Shown one piece after another: positions 27,639 to 38,627 of a stretch of 58,756 nt of DNA. The notes beneath the pieces were generated by a model, which was not told the origin of the DNA, searched no databases, and saw only the letters and a list, made by a program, of their open reading frames with translations. This DNA is from Desulfofundulus thermobenzoicus (GTDB lineage: Bacteria; Bacillota; Desulfotomaculia; Desulfotomaculales; Desulfovirgulaceae): the NCBI RefSeq assembly GCF_009428905.1, contig NZ_WHYR01000021.1:1-58756 (forward strand), read 5' to 3'. The position numbers and the translations under genes were made by a program. Position 1 is the first letter of the stretch; each line of letters opens with the position of its first letter.

Positions 27639-28196
27639 ATGATGTCGCAAATTAAACTGACCACCCCGCTTACCGATGAAGTGGTGGAAAACCTGCGCAT
27701 CGGCCAGCGGGTGTTGTTAAACGGTGTGATTTATACCGGGCGGGATGCGGCCCACAAAAAACTGGTGGAGCTGCTTGACCGGGGGGAAGAGCTGCCCATT
27801 CCTTTAAAAGGACAGGTTATTTATTATGTCGGCCCATCTCCGGCCAAACCGGGGCGGGTTATCGGTTCGGCCGGGCCCACCACCAGCGGCCGCATGGATG
27901 CCTATGCTCCCAGGCTTATTGCCCTGGGGCTGAAAGGGATGATCGGCAAGGGGAAACGTTCCCCGGAAGTGATTAAAGCCATGAAACAGTACCGGGCCGT
28001 ATATTTTGGTGCCGTGGGCGGGGCAGCCGCCCTGATTGCCCGCTCCATCAAGTCCTGCCGGGTGGTAGCCTATCCCGAACTGGGGCCGGAGGCCATCCAC
28101 GAGCTGGTGGTGGAGAATTTTCCGGTCATTGTGGTCAACGATATTCTGGGTGGAGATCTTTATGAAGAAGGCGTAAAAATTTATGCCACCCGTTAA
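27639..28196 (+). CDS. Class I fumarase beta subunit (TtdB-like)
   Basis: Partner of the preceding gene, 185 aa. Typical C-terminal fumarase features are GVIYTGRDAAHKKLVELL, the IYYVGPSPAKPGRVIGSAGP substrate loop with TTSGRMD, MIGKGKRS and VVAYPELGPEAIHEL. ATG 27639 lies 7 bases after GGAGG; an alternative ATG is directly next to it. Alpha and beta genes are separated by 26 bases. Confidence 0.94.
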   Translation: MMSQIKLTTPLTDEVVENLRIGQRVLLNGVIYTGRDAAHKKLVELLDRGEELPIPLKGQVIYYVGPSPAKPGRVIGSAGPTTSGRMDAYAPRLIALGLKGMIGKGKRSPEVIKAMKQYRAVYFGAVGGAAALIARSIKSCRVVAYPELGPEAIHELVVENFPVIVVNDILGGDLYEEGVKIYATR

Positions 28197-28239
28197 CAGG
28201 GCGGCCAAATTTTATTGAAGCTGCCTATGGTGCTTGGTA

Positions 28240-28277
28240 TGGTCGTTGAGTGAATTTCCACCTGCATTCAACGACCA
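28240..28277. repeat. Inverted repeat between fumarase beta and sucC
   Basis: TGGTCGTTGA (28240-28249) pairs exactly with TCAACGACCA (28268-28277). No U-tract follows, so it is probably an mRNA-stability or processing hairpin, not a stop. The right arm continues as AGCGACTGCC and so also belongs to the dispersed AACGACCNRCGACT motif seen at 35171 and 50309. Confidence 0.55.
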
Positions 28278-28330
28278 GCGACTGCCGGGTTAACCATTCC
28301 TGGTGATGACGGTACGGGGAGGAAAAAAAA

Positions 28331-29446
28331 GTGAAGCTATACGAATATATGGGCAAGGATCTTTTTACCCGTTATGGCATCAATGTACCCCGGGGAAAGA
28401 TGGTCACTTCCCCCGATGAGGCATTTGCCGCAGCCGCGGAGATTAACGCCCCCGTGGTGATCAAGTCCCAGGTGCTGGCCGGAAAGCGGGGCAAGGGGGG
28501 CGGCATCAAGTTCGCCGATACGCCGGAGGAGGCCAGGGAGGCCGCCGCGGCCCTTTTGGGCATGGATCTGCGGGGGTACAGGGTGGACATCCTCCTGGTG
28601 GAAGAAAAGATAAAGATCGATAAAGAACTGTATATATCCATCACCATTGACGGTTCCGCCAAGCGTCCGGTAATGATTGCCTCGGCCGAGGGCGGCATGG
28701 ATATTGAAGAAGTGCCGGAAGAGAAAATCATCAAGGAACATATTGACCTGGATATCGGGATCATGCCCTTTTTGGCCAGGGAAGTGGCCCGCCGTCTCGG
28801 TTTAAAAGATAGCCTGGCCAAAGATTTCTACCGTTTGCTGCCGGCCATGTACCGGCTCTTCCGGGAAAAGGACGCCGAACTGGTGGAGATCAATCCGCTG
28901 GTCATCAGCGGCGATCGCCTGATTGCGGCCGACTCCAAGATAACCATTGACGACTATGCCCTGTACAGGCAAAAGGATGTACCTTTTGTGGAGGATAAGA
29001 CCGTACTGGAAAGAAAGGCCAAGGAGATCGGTGTTTCCTTCGTCGAGCTCAATGGGGATATCGCCATCATGGCCAACGGGGCCGGCATGTCCATGGGCAC
29101 CCTGGATACCATCGCCTATTACGGTGGTTCCCCGGCCAACTTCCTGGACTGCGGCGGCGGCACCGGGTTGGAGGAAACCGCCAAAGCACTGGAGCTTCTG
29201 CTGGAAACCAACCCCAGGGTAATCTTCATCAACATATTTGGCGGCATTACCCGTTGTGACGATGTGGCGGGCGCTTTTGTGAAAGTAAAGAAGAGCATGG
29301 ACATACCCGTTCCGGTGGTTATTCGTCTGGTGGGTACCAATGAAGAGGCCGGGCGGCGCATTCTGGAAGAAGAAGGGATCAGCGCCTATACCTTTATGAA
29401 CGAGGCCGCGGAAAAGGCCGTGGAACTGGCCAGGGCGGACAAATAA
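28331..29446 (+). CDS. sucC: Succinyl-CoA synthetase beta subunit
   Basis: Nucleotide-binding ATP-grasp subunit, 371 aa, coupling succinyl-CoA and succinate to ATP or GTP. Seen: LYEYMGKDLFTRYGINVP, the PVVIKSQVLAGKRGKGGGIK nucleotide loop, LVEINPLVIS, and a standard ligase half with MANGAGMSMGTLDTI and FLDCGGG. GTG 28331 follows GGGGAGG. In propionate oxidation it makes ATP from succinyl-CoA. Contrast the divergent paralogue at 15621. Confidence 0.94.
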   Translation: MKLYEYMGKDLFTRYGINVPRGKMVTSPDEAFAAAAEINAPVVIKSQVLAGKRGKGGGIKFADTPEEAREAAAALLGMDLRGYRVDILLVEEKIKIDKELYISITIDGSAKRPVMIASAEGGMDIEEVPEEKIIKEHIDLDIGIMPFLAREVARRLGLKDSLAKDFYRLLPAMYRLFREKDAELVEINPLVISGDRLIAADSKITIDDYALYRQKDVPFVEDKTVLERKAKEIGVSFVELNGDIAIMANGAGMSMGTLDTIAYYGGSPANFLDCGGGTGLEETAKALELLLETNPRVIFINIFGGITRCDDVAGAFVKVKKSMDIPVPVVIRLVGTNEEAGRRILEEEGISAYTFMNEAAEKAVELARADK

Positions 29447-29475
29447 CCGGTAGTAGGGAAAGGAGCTGTTTATGA

Positions 29476-30351
29476 GTGGCCATACTTGTGAATGAAGACA
29501 CACGGGTGCTTGTACAGGGTATCACCGGTAACCAGGGCAAATTTCATACCAGACAAATGCTTCTGTATGGTACCAAAATTGTAGGGGGAACCTCCCCGGG
29601 GAAGGGTGGCCAGGCGGTGGAGGGAGTACCGGTGTTTGACACGGTACGGGCCGCCTGCCAGGCCACCCGGGTGGATGCCTCGGTCATTTTTATCCCGGCC
29701 CCCTTCTGCAAGGATGCCGCCTATGAAGCCATAGAGGCCGGGATCAAGCTGGTGGTGATTGTCACCGAAGGCATTCCGGTTCACGATGAAATGGATATTC
29801 AGAATTATGCCCGGAAAAAGGATGTCCGGATCATCGGACCCAACACCTTCGGCATTGTTTCCTCCGGCAAGTGCAAGATAGGCATTCCACCCAACCAGTT
29901 CTTCAAGCCTGGGGAAATTGGTGTGGTGGCCCGCAGCGGCACCCTGACCTATGAAATTGCCGGCAACCTCACCGCCCACGGCATGGGGCAGTCCACGGTG
30001 GTGGGCCTGGGGGGGGACCGGGTGCCCGGTTTAACCTTTACGGACGTTCTGCCCCTGTTTGAAGCCGACCCGGAGACAAAGGCCGTGGTCCTGGTGGGTG
30101 AAATTGGCGGCGATGCGGAAGAAACAGCTGCCGAGTATATTAAAACCATGACCAAGCCCGTGGTAGCCTACATTGCCGGTAAAAGCGCCCCTCCGGGCAA
30201 GCGCATGGGTCATGCCGGGGCCATCATTGAAAGGGGCAAGGGCACCTTTGAGGGTAAGGTAAAAGCCCTGACGGCCGCCGGAGCCCGGGTGGCCTCCCTG
30301 CCCTTTGAAGTACCCGGTTTGCTCAAGGAAGCTCTGGGTATAGTCGGTTAG
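29476..30351 (+). CDS. sucD: Succinyl-CoA synthetase alpha subunit
   Basis: CoA-binding and phospho-histidine subunit, 291 aa. [20 protein letters not shown] and GGTSPGKGG form the CoA site; RMGHAGAII holds the phosphorylated histidine. GTG 29476 is the start (AAAGGAG upstream); an ATG four bases earlier is in another frame and stops within eight codons. Operates with the gene 29 bases upstream. Confidence 0.94.
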   Translation: MAILVNEDTRVLVQGITGNQGKFHTRQMLLYGTKIVGGTSPGKGGQAVEGVPVFDTVRAACQATRVDASVIFIPAPFCKDAAYEAIEAGIKLVVIVTEGIPVHDEMDIQNYARKKDVRIIGPNTFGIVSSGKCKIGIPPNQFFKPGEIGVVARSGTLTYEIAGNLTAHGMGQSTVVGLGGDRVPGLTFTDVLPLFEADPETKAVVLVGEIGGDAEETAAEYIKTMTKPVVAYIAGKSAPPGKRMGHAGAIIERGKGTFEGKVKALTAAGARVASLPFEVPGLLKEALGIVG

Positions 30352-30388
30352 CGGCTTTTAATGTTCAAGAAGGAGGGAAGAGATACGA

Positions 30389-32059
30389 ATGTTTGACCGG
30401 GATAAGCTGGAAAAAATCCGCGGAGCCGGCCGGGCCTATGAAGAAAAGCTGGCGGCCCAGGTGAAAAAGCGCCCTGAAAGACGGCCCCAGTTTGCCACCG
30501 ATTCGGAAATTGAAATCAAGACGCTTTATACGCCCGTGGATCTGGAGCAGGTGGATTATGAACGGGACCTGGGTTTTCCCGGTTCCTATCCTTTCACCCG
30601 CGGGGTACAGCCCAATATGTACCGGGGCCGGTTGTGGACCATGCGCCAGTATGCCGGTTTTGGTACGGCCGAGGAAACCAACAAGCGTTTCCGCTACCTC
30701 CTGGAGCAGGGGCAAACGGGCTTAAGCGTAGCCTTCGACCTGCCCACCCAGATTGGCTATGATTCGGATCATCCCCTGGCCCGGGGCGAAGTGGGTAAGG
30801 TGGGTGTGGCCATTGATTCCCTGCTGGATATGGAGACTCTGTTTGAGGGCATTCCCCTGGACCGGGTCAGCACTTCCATGACCATTAACGCCCCCGCCGC
30901 CATCCTGCTGGCCATGTATATTGCCGTGGCTGAAAAGCAGGGGGTGACTCCGGATAAACTCAACGGCACCATTCAAAACGACATTCTGAAAGAGTACATT
31001 GCCCGTGGAACATATATTTTCCCGCCGGGACCCTCCATGCGTTTAATTACCGACATTTTTGCCTATTGCTCAAAGAACATTCCCAACTGGAATACCATCA
31101 GCATCAGCGGCTATCACATCCGGGAGGCCGGTTCCACCGCCGTGCAGGAAGTGGCCTTTACCCTGGCCGACGGCATTGCCTATGTGCAGGCAGCCATTAA
31201 TGCCGGATTAAATGTGGATGATTTTGCCCCCCGCCTGTCCTTCTTCTTTAACGCCCATTTGAACTTCTTTGAAGAAATAGCCAAATTCCGGGCGGCCAGG
31301 CGTTTGTGGGCGCGGATTATGAAAGAGCGCTTCGGAGCACAGAACCCCCGTTCCTGGATGCTCCGCTTCCATACCCAGACGGCAGGTTGCAGCCTGACGG
31401 CCCAGCAACCCATGGTCAACATCATGCGTACGGCCTATGAGGCTTTGAGTGCCGTACTGGGCGGCACCCAGTCCCTGCACACCAATTCCTACGATGAGGC
31501 CCTGGCCCTGCCCAGCGACCAGTCCGTGCTCATTGCCCTGCGTACCCAGCAGGTCATTGGTTATGAGATCGGGGTCACCGATACGGTGGATCCCCTGGGG
31601 GGTTCGTACTTTATTGAAAGCCTGACCGGTGAGATTGAAGAAAAGGCGGCCGCTTATATTAACAAGATCGACGAAATGGGTGGTGCCCCGGAAGCTATCG
31701 AATTTATGCAGCGGGAAATTCAAAACAGCGCCTACCGCTACCAGATGGATATTGAGAGCGGCCAGAAAGTGGTCATCGGGGTTAATAAGTTCCAGATGGA
31801 GGAGGAAAAACCAAAAGGTTTGTTGAAAGTGGACCCGGCTGTGGCCGAACACCAGACGGCCCGGTTGCGGGATTTGAGGGCCAGCCGTGACAACCAGAAG
31901 GTGAAACAGGTTCTGGATGCCCTGCGGGATGCGGCTTCCACCAGTGAAAACCTGATGCCTTTGATCATTGATGCCGTGAAAGCCTACGCCACCCTGGGAG
32001 AGATTTGTGACTCCCTGCGGGAAGTGTTCGGGGAATACCGTCAGCAAATTGTTTTCTAG
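30389..32059 (+). CDS. Methylmalonyl-CoA mutase large (catalytic) subunit
   Basis: TIM-barrel half of the B12-dependent mutase, 556 aa, isomerising methylmalonyl-CoA and succinyl-CoA. Motifs: [74 protein letters not shown] and [14 protein letters not shown]. The cobalamin-binding domain is a separate gene, as in archaea and many anaerobes. ATG 30389 follows GGAGGGAAGAG. Confidence 0.96.
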   Translation: MFDRDKLEKIRGAGRAYEEKLAAQVKKRPERRPQFATDSEIEIKTLYTPVDLEQVDYERDLGFPGSYPFTRGVQPNMYRGRLWTMRQYAGFGTAEETNKRFRYLLEQGQTGLSVAFDLPTQIGYDSDHPLARGEVGKVGVAIDSLLDMETLFEGIPLDRVSTSMTINAPAAILLAMYIAVAEKQGVTPDKLNGTIQNDILKEYIARGTYIFPPGPSMRLITDIFAYCSKNIPNWNTISISGYHIREAGSTAVQEVAFTLADGIAYVQAAINAGLNVDDFAPRLSFFFNAHLNFFEEIAKFRAARRLWARIMKERFGAQNPRSWMLRFHTQTAGCSLTAQQPMVNIMRTAYEALSAVLGGTQSLHTNSYDEALALPSDQSVLIALRTQQVIGYEIGVTDTVDPLGGSYFIESLTGEIEEKAAAYINKIDEMGGAPEAIEFMQREIQNSAYRYQMDIESGQKVVIGVNKFQMEEEKPKGLLKVDPAVAEHQTARLRDLRASRDNQKVKQVLDALRDAASTSENLMPLIIDAVKAYATLGEICDSLREVFGEYRQQIVF

Positions 32060-32077
32060 AGCCGGGAGGGAAGAGAG

Positions 32078-32482
32078 ATGAGCGAACGGCCCATTCGTGT
32101 CCTGGTGGCCAAACCCGGTCTGGACGGTCATGACCGGGGGGCCAAGGTCATTGCCCAGGCTTTGCGGGATGCCGGCATGGAGGTTATTTATACCGGCCTG
32201 CGGCAGACGCCGGAGCAGATTGTGGAAGCGGCCCTGCAGGAAGACGTACAGGTGATTGGCCTGAGCATTCTGTCCGGTGCCCACCTGCACCTCTTTCCGG
32301 CCGTGGTGGAGGGTTTGCGTGCCCGGGGAGCCGATGACATTCTGGTGCTGGGTGGCGGGATTATTCCCGATGAGGATATCCCGGAATTGAAAAAGGCCGG
32401 CATTGCTGAGATTTTTGGACCGGGAACCCCCACCAGGGAAATAGTGAGTTTTATCCGGGAAGAAGTGGCCAAAAGATCCTGA
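32078..32482 (+). CDS. Methylmalonyl-CoA mutase small subunit (B12-binding)
   Basis: Cobalamin-binding domain protein, 134 aa. The DxHxxG signature that supplies the lower-ligand histidine is in [13 protein letters not shown], with SILSGAH and VLGGGIIP completing the nucleotide-loop pocket. It is 18 bases after the large subunit, with which it forms the active enzyme. Confidence 0.96.
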   Translation: MSERPIRVLVAKPGLDGHDRGAKVIAQALRDAGMEVIYTGLRQTPEQIVEAALQEDVQVIGLSILSGAHLHLFPAVVEGLRARGADDILVLGGGIIPDEDIPELKKAGIAEIFGPGTPTREIVSFIREEVAKRS

Positions 32483-32495
32483 GGGAGGGAAGGGC

Positions 32496-32897
32496 ATGAT
32501 CAAAAAGATCGATCATGTGGGTATCGCGGTTAAGGATCTCCAGAAGGCCATCGAGTTTTACGAAGGCCTGCTGGGATTGAAGGTGACGGATACGGAAGTG
32601 GTGGAAGAGCAAAAGGTTAAGGTGGCCTTTTTGCCTACCGGCGATAGTGAGGTGGAGCTGCTGGAGTCCACCACTCCCGATGGTCCCATTGCCCGTTTCA
32701 TTGAAAAGAACGGGGAAGGCATCCAGCACATTGCCTTCCGGGTGGATAACCTGGAGGAAAAGCTGGCCGAATTAAAGGCCAGGGGTGTACGTTTAATTGA
32801 TGAAAAACCCCGGCGGGGGGCCGGCGGAGCCAGGATTGCCTTTCTTCATCCCAGGTCCACCTTTGGCACCCTGGTGGAACTGTGTGAGCGCGACTAA
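32496..32897 (+). CDS. mce: Methylmalonyl-CoA epimerase
   Basis: Vicinal-oxygen-chelate protein, 133 aa, converting (S)- and (R)-methylmalonyl-CoA. The metal ligands are spread over [22 protein letters not shown] and the closing GTLVELCE. Essential between the transcarboxylase product and the mutase substrate. Thirteen bases separate it from the small mutase gene. Confidence 0.95.
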   Translation: MIKKIDHVGIAVKDLQKAIEFYEGLLGLKVTDTEVVEEQKVKVAFLPTGDSEVELLESTTPDGPIARFIEKNGEGIQHIAFRVDNLEEKLAELKARGVRLIDEKPRRGAGGARIAFLHPRSTFGTLVELCERD

Positions 32898-32920
32898 TTG
32901 ATCTCGGGGAGGGAACGTTT

Positions 32921-34456
32921 TTGGGTATGCAGGAAAAGCTGGAACAATTAAAGCAGTGGCGGGATAAAATCCATGCCGGCGGCGGTCCCAGGCGGATTGA
33001 GAAGCAGCACCAGTCGGGCAAGAAAACGGCCCGGGAACGCATCGCCCTGCTCTTTGACCCGGGCACCTTTGTGGAAATTAACACCTTTGCCGGGGACCCG
33101 GATATGGCCAATCTGGAACATCCCGGTGAGGGTGTGGTTACCGGCTACGGGAAGGTGGAGGGCCGCAAGGTCTATGTCTTCGCCCAGGATTTCACGGTGG
33201 CCGGCGGTTCCTTAGGACGCATCCATGCGGCCAAGATCTGCCATGTCCTGGATCTGGCCATGAAAACCGGCGCTCCCGTGGTTGGTCTGAATGACTCCGG
33301 CGGGGCCAGGATCCAGGAGGGGGTGGATGCCCTCAATGGTTACGGGGAAATCTTTTTCCGCAACACCATCGCTTCCGGGGTGATACCCCAGATTTCAGTG
33401 ATCATGGGACCCTGCGCCGGCGGCGCCGTATACTCCCCGGCCCTGACCGACTTTATTTTTATGGTGCAGGGCGTCGGTCAGATGTTCATCACCGGCCCCC
33501 AGGTAATCAAGGCCGTTACCGGCGAAGATGTGACCATGGAGGTGCTGGGCGGGGCGGCCACCCACAACCAGACCAGCGGAGTGGCCCACTTCATGGCCTC
33601 TGATGAGGAAACCTGTATGCAAATGGTCCGGCAGCTGTTAAGCTACCTGCCGTCCAACAATCTGGATGAGGCGCCCCAATACGCTGCCGTGGAACCACCC
33701 GGCGATCCGGAGGAATTGCTGCAGATCATTCCCGACAATCCCAATATGTCCTACGATGTACGCAAGATAATCCGGCTGGTGGTGGACGGCGGTGAACTCT
33801 TTGAGGTCCAACCCCTGTACGCCCGCAACGCCGTGGTCGGTTTCGCCCGCATGAACGGCCAGGCGGTGGGCATCGTGGCCAATCAGCCGGACTACCTGGC
33901 CGGTTGTCTGGATATCAACGCCTCCGACAAGATCAGCCGGTTTGTCCGTTTCTGCGATGCCTTTAATTTACCCCTGGTTACCTTCATGGATGTACCCGGC
34001 TTCCTGCCCGGTACGGCCCAGGAGTACGGCGGCATTATCCGCCACGGGGCCAAGATGCTTTACGCCTACTCCGAAGCCACCGTGCCCAAGGTGACCATTA
34101 TCCTGCGCAAGGCTTACGGGGGGGCCTATCTGGCCATGTGCAGCAGTTCCCTGCGGGCCGATGCGGTATTTGCCTGGCCCACGGCGGAAATAGCCGTGAT
34201 GGGGCCCGAAGGGGCGGTCAACATTATTCACCGCAAGGAAATTGCCGAAGCGGAGAACCCCATGGAAATGCGGGCCAAACTGACGGCCGAATACCGGGAT
34301 AAGTTTGCCAACCCCTACGTGGCCAGCGCCAGGGGCTTTATCGAGGATGTGATTGATCCCCGGGATACCCGGGCGCGGATCATCACCACCCTGGAATCCC
34401 TGGACAGCAAGCGGGAAAGCCGTCCCCGCAAGAAACATGGTAACATGCCTGTTTAA
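32921..34456 (+). CDS. Methylmalonyl-CoA carboxyltransferase 12S / MmdA subunit
   Basis: Carboxyltransferase of 511 aa acting on propionyl-CoA/methylmalonyl-CoA with carboxybiotin. Crotonase-like halves show QHQSGKKTARERIALLFDPG, GLNDSGGARIQEGVDAL, SVIMGPCAGGAVYSPALTD and MDVPGFLPGTAQEYGGIIRHG. TTG 32921 is favoured because GGAGGG lies 7 bases upstream; ATG 32927 would be 13 away. No membrane MmdB is present, and a 5S-type gene closes the operon, so this is a transcarboxylase, not a sodium pump. Confidence 0.95.
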   Translation: MGMQEKLEQLKQWRDKIHAGGGPRRIEKQHQSGKKTARERIALLFDPGTFVEINTFAGDPDMANLEHPGEGVVTGYGKVEGRKVYVFAQDFTVAGGSLGRIHAAKICHVLDLAMKTGAPVVGLNDSGGARIQEGVDALNGYGEIFFRNTIASGVIPQISVIMGPCAGGAVYSPALTDFIFMVQGVGQMFITGPQVIKAVTGEDVTMEVLGGAATHNQTSGVAHFMASDEETCMQMVRQLLSYLPSNNLDEAPQYAAVEPPGDPEELLQIIPDNPNMSYDVRKIIRLVVDGGELFEVQPLYARNAVVGFARMNGQAVGIVANQPDYLAGCLDINASDKISRFVRFCDAFNLPLVTFMDVPGFLPGTAQEYGGIIRHGAKMLYAYSEATVPKVTIILRKAYGGAYLAMCSSSLRADAVFAWPTAEIAVMGPEGAVNIIHRKEIAEAENPMEMRAKLTAEYRDKFANPYVASARGFIEDVIDPRDTRARIITTLESLDSKRESRPRKKHGNMPV

Positions 34457-34478
34457 TTACACAGGGAGGGATGGGGAA

Positions 34479-34676
34479 ATGGCGGTTAACAAAAGGGTGG
34501 CCGGCCCGGAGGTCAACCCGCAGGTGGTGGCGGCCATCACCGCCGCCCTGGCGGCGGCGGGTTATCTGACGGAAGGCAGCAGGATTACCGGTATCCGTCC
34601 TTCTAAACAAATTAATGCCTGGAAATTGGCCGGTATCAGGGAATTGATGAACGGACGGGAGATAAGCAGCTTTTAA
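34479..34676 (+). CDS. Small epsilon-like subunit of the carboxyltransferase
   Basis: A 65-aa protein between the 12S and biotin-carrier genes. The C-terminal KQINAWKLAGIRELMNGR resembles the end of the delta/epsilon subunits of methylmalonyl-CoA decarboxylases, which tie the complex together. The first half is an alanine-rich helix (VVAAITAALAAAGYL). ATG 34479 lies behind AGGGAGGGATGGG; the longer open frame from 34353 overlaps the 12S gene. A structural role is inferred from position and similarity. Confidence 0.75.
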   Translation: MAVNKRVAGPEVNPQVVAAITAALAAAGYLTEGSRITGIRPSKQINAWKLAGIRELMNGREISSF

Positions 34677-34744
34677 TGGGGAAAACGTGAGTCCGTTCCG
34701 GGTTGCCAGCTGGCGACAACGACCATTTCAGGAGGGAAGGAAGT

Positions 34745-36138
<1,394 letters not shown>

Positions 36139-36164
36139 TGAACGGGCTACGGGGGAGGATAGTT

Positions 36165-37556
36165 ATGGACGAGAAGCGGAGGGTGAAGATCACCGATACC
36201 ACCATGCGGGACGGTCATCAGTCCCTGCTGGCCACCCGCATGCGCATAGAGCACATGTTGCCCATCTGTGAAAAGATCGACCAGGTTGGTTTCCATTCCC
36301 TGGAGGTATGGGGCGGGGCCACCTTCGATTCCTGCATGCGCTTTTTAAACGAGGATCCCTGGGAACGGTTGCGCATCCTGCGCCGCCATTTGAAAACCCC
36401 CCTGCAGATGCTCCTGCGGGGGCAAAACGTGGTGGGATACAAGCACTACCCCGATGATGTGCTTACCGAATTCATCAAAAAAACCGTTTATAACGGGCTG
36501 GACATCTTTCGCATTTTTGACGCCTTAAACGACGTGCGGAACATGCAGAAGGCCATTGAGGTGGTCAAACAGGAAGGGGCCCACGCCCAGGCCACGGTGG
36601 TTTATACCATCAGCCCGGTACACAATGTGGAGTATTATGTAAAAACGGCTAAAACATTGGAGGAGATGGGTGCCGACTCCATCTGCCTGAAGGACATGGC
36701 CGGCATTCTGGCCCCCCAGCCGGCTTATGAAATTATCAAAGAGTGGAAATCCGTGCTGAAGATTCCGGTGCAGCTGCACTGTCACTACACCAGCGGTATG
36801 GCGGCCATGGCCTACCTGCGGGCCATTGACGCCGGGGTGGATGTTATCGACTGCGCCATTTCCACCATGGCCCTGCAAACCTCCCAGCCGGCCGTGGAAA
36901 CCATGGTGGCAGCACTGCAGGGAACACCCTATGATACGGGGCTGGATTTGAAGCTGCTTACGGAAATTGCCGAACACTTCAAGGAAGTGCGCAAGCATTA
37001 CAAAGAGTTTGACGTGGCTTCCAAGAGCGTGGATGCCAATGTGATGATCTATCAGATTCCCGGCGGCATGATGTCCAACTTCATTTCCCAGCTCAGCCAG
37101 CAGAACGCCCTGCACCGCCTGCCCGAAGTGCTGGAGGAGTTGCCCCGGGTGCGCAAGGAATTCGGCTACCCGCCCCTGGTAACGCCTTCCAGTCAGATTG
37201 TGGGTACCCAGGCGGTCCTGAATGTGTTGATGGGGCGCTACAAGCTGGCCACCAACGAAGTGAAACAGTACATGCGGGGGTTTTACGGGCAACCGCCGGC
37301 ACCGGTGGACGAGGAAGTGCGCCGGATGATCATCGGGGACGAGGAGCCCATCACCTGCCGTCCGGCGGACCTTCTGGAACCGGGATTGCCCGAAGCCCGC
37401 AAGGAAGCGGCCCCCTACATGCAAAAGGAAGAGGATGTCATTTCCGTGGCCCTCTTCCCCCAGGTGGCCCCTCAGTTTTTGAAGGAACGCCTGGCCAAAA
37501 AACTGAAGGTGGACCTGGAACTGGCCGCCCAGAGCAGTGAATTTTACCCGGCATAA
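36165..37556 (+). CDS. Transcarboxylase 5S / pyruvate carboxylase subunit B-type protein
   Basis: Biotin-dependent carboxyltransferase acting on pyruvate/oxaloacetate, 463 aa. TIM-barrel metal site: TDTTMRDGHQSLLATR, the carbamylated-lysine region ICLKDMAG and HCHYTSG. The C-terminal PYC_OADA part follows, and a biotinyl domain is absent, so it uses the separate carrier. ATG 36165 follows GGGGAGGATAG; another ATG at 36138 overlaps the mdh stop but has no ribosome site. Last gene of the operon. Confidence 0.94.
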   Translation: MDEKRRVKITDTTMRDGHQSLLATRMRIEHMLPICEKIDQVGFHSLEVWGGATFDSCMRFLNEDPWERLRILRRHLKTPLQMLLRGQNVVGYKHYPDDVLTEFIKKTVYNGLDIFRIFDALNDVRNMQKAIEVVKQEGAHAQATVVYTISPVHNVEYYVKTAKTLEEMGADSICLKDMAGILAPQPAYEIIKEWKSVLKIPVQLHCHYTSGMAAMAYLRAIDAGVDVIDCAISTMALQTSQPAVETMVAALQGTPYDTGLDLKLLTEIAEHFKEVRKHYKEFDVASKSVDANVMIYQIPGGMMSNFISQLSQQNALHRLPEVLEELPRVRKEFGYPPLVTPSSQIVGTQAVLNVLMGRYKLATNEVKQYMRGFYGQPPAPVDEEVRRMIIGDEEPITCRPADLLEPGLPEARKEAAPYMQKEEDVISVALFPQVAPQFLKERLAKKLKVDLELAAQSSEFYPA

Positions 37557-37620
37557 AAAAAGGTCGGGCTTGAAACTATAGACCTGATTCAAAGGATAGG
37601 AGTGATTAAATAGCTAAAAG

Positions 37621-37645
37621 TGCCAGCATAAAGCTGGCATTTTTT
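37621..37645 (+). terminator. Intrinsic terminator of the methylmalonyl-CoA operon
   Basis: TGCCAGC (37621-37627) pairs with GCTGGCA (37633-37639), five-base loop, followed by six T. Stable and well formed; it separates the operon from the phosphate genes. Confidence 0.92.
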
Positions 37646-37658
37646 CTGTGTGCAGTGT

Positions 37659-37697
37659 TTAACTTAAAATTAAATTACCAGTAACACCATTTTAACA
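37659..37697 (+). promoter_or_regulatory. Pho-box-like repeats before the response-regulator gene
   Basis: Four hexamers at an exact 11-base period: TTAACT (37659), TTAAAT (37670), GTAACA (37681) and TTAACA (37692). This matches the TTAACA-like PhoP/PhoB direct repeats of Firmicutes and suggests that the regulator controls its own gene. Confidence 0.65.
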
Positions 37698-37746
37698 TTT
37701 TAACTTTATAGTTTTTCTAAAAGATATTATACCGTCCCGGAAGGCG

Positions 37747-38460
37747 GTGCAGGATGTGCCGGATATTCTGGTGGTGGATGATGAAGCCAGTATTGTGGAA
37801 TTGATCCGTTATACCCTGGAAGGGGAAGGTTACCGCGTGTTTGCGGCTGAAGACGGGCAGGCGGCTTTGAGGCTGGCTTTTGAGGTGAATCCGGATCTGA
37901 TCATCCTGGATATCATGTTGCCAGGGAAGGACGGTTTTGAGGTATGCCAGTCGTTGCGCTCCGATGTCCGGACAAACAATATTCCCGTGCTCATATTGAG
38001 CGCCCGGGGTGACGTGGTGGACCGGGTGCTGGGGCTGGAACTGGGTGCCGATGACTATATCACCAAACCCTTCAGTCCCCGGGAACTGGCGGCCCGGGTA
38101 AAGGCCAATTTACGCCGCCAAAAGCAAAACAAAACCGGTTCCGGGGAATCGATCAGGGAAATCCGCCATGATCAGCTGGTTATCCGTCCGGAAAAATACG
38201 AGGCTGTGATCAATGGAGAAAAGATATCCCTTTCACCTAAGGAATTTGAAATCCTCCTTTTGCTGGCTTCCCACCCGGGACGGGTTTTTTCCCGGGACGC
38301 CCTTCTGGAAAGGATCTGGGGCCTTGATTCGGTGCGGGAAACCAGAACGGTGGACGTGCACATCCGGTATTTGAGACAAAAAATAGAGCCCGATCCCGGG
38401 AACCCGCGTTATATCGAAACGGTGCGGGGTGTGGGCTACCGTTTTAAAGAAAAGCCATGA
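37747..38460 (+). CDS. OmpR/PhoB-family response regulator
   Basis: Two-component regulator, 237 aa. Receiver: VVDDEAS acidic pocket, phospho-Asp in LIILDIMLPGKDGFE, lysine in YITKPFSPREL. The C-terminal winged helix has SLSPKEFEILLLLASHPGRV and TRTVDVHIRYLRQKIE. GTG 37747 follows GGAAGG. PhoP/PhoB identity is inferred from the Pho boxes here and before pstS. No partner kinase gene (phoR) follows. Confidence 0.9.
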   Translation: MQDVPDILVVDDEASIVELIRYTLEGEGYRVFAAEDGQAALRLAFEVNPDLIILDIMLPGKDGFEVCQSLRSDVRTNNIPVLILSARGDVVDRVLGLELGADDYITKPFSPRELAARVKANLRRQKQNKTGSGESIREIRHDQLVIRPEKYEAVINGEKISLSPKEFEILLLLASHPGRVFSRDALLERIWGLDSVRETRTVDVHIRYLRQKIEPDPGNPRYIETVRGVGYRFKEKP

Positions 38461-38461
38461 A

Positions 38462-38500
38462 TTAACCATGCTTTAACATAAATTTAACCGGGTGATAACA
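38462..38500 (+). promoter_or_regulatory. Pho-box-like repeats before pstS
   Basis: Four hexamers spaced exactly 11 bases: TTAACC (38462), TTAACA (38473), TTAACC (38484) and ATAACA (38495). This is a near-ideal PhoP/PhoB binding array 128 bases before the pstS start. Confidence 0.75.
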
Positions 38501-38627
38501 TGGGAGTAATGTCATTTTAACAATCCTTTCCTACAATGTCTTTGGTAAAAATGGTGCAATCCCTTAAACCGCGGGGTTGCTTTAAATAGATTATGGGTTT
38601 TATTTTTAAAAAGAGGGGGATGTAACG

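Noticed and set aside
31208..32503. 431-codon open frame on the minus strand
   Set aside because: Antisense to both methylmalonyl-CoA mutase genes, which are beyond doubt; composition is typical of a shadow frame.
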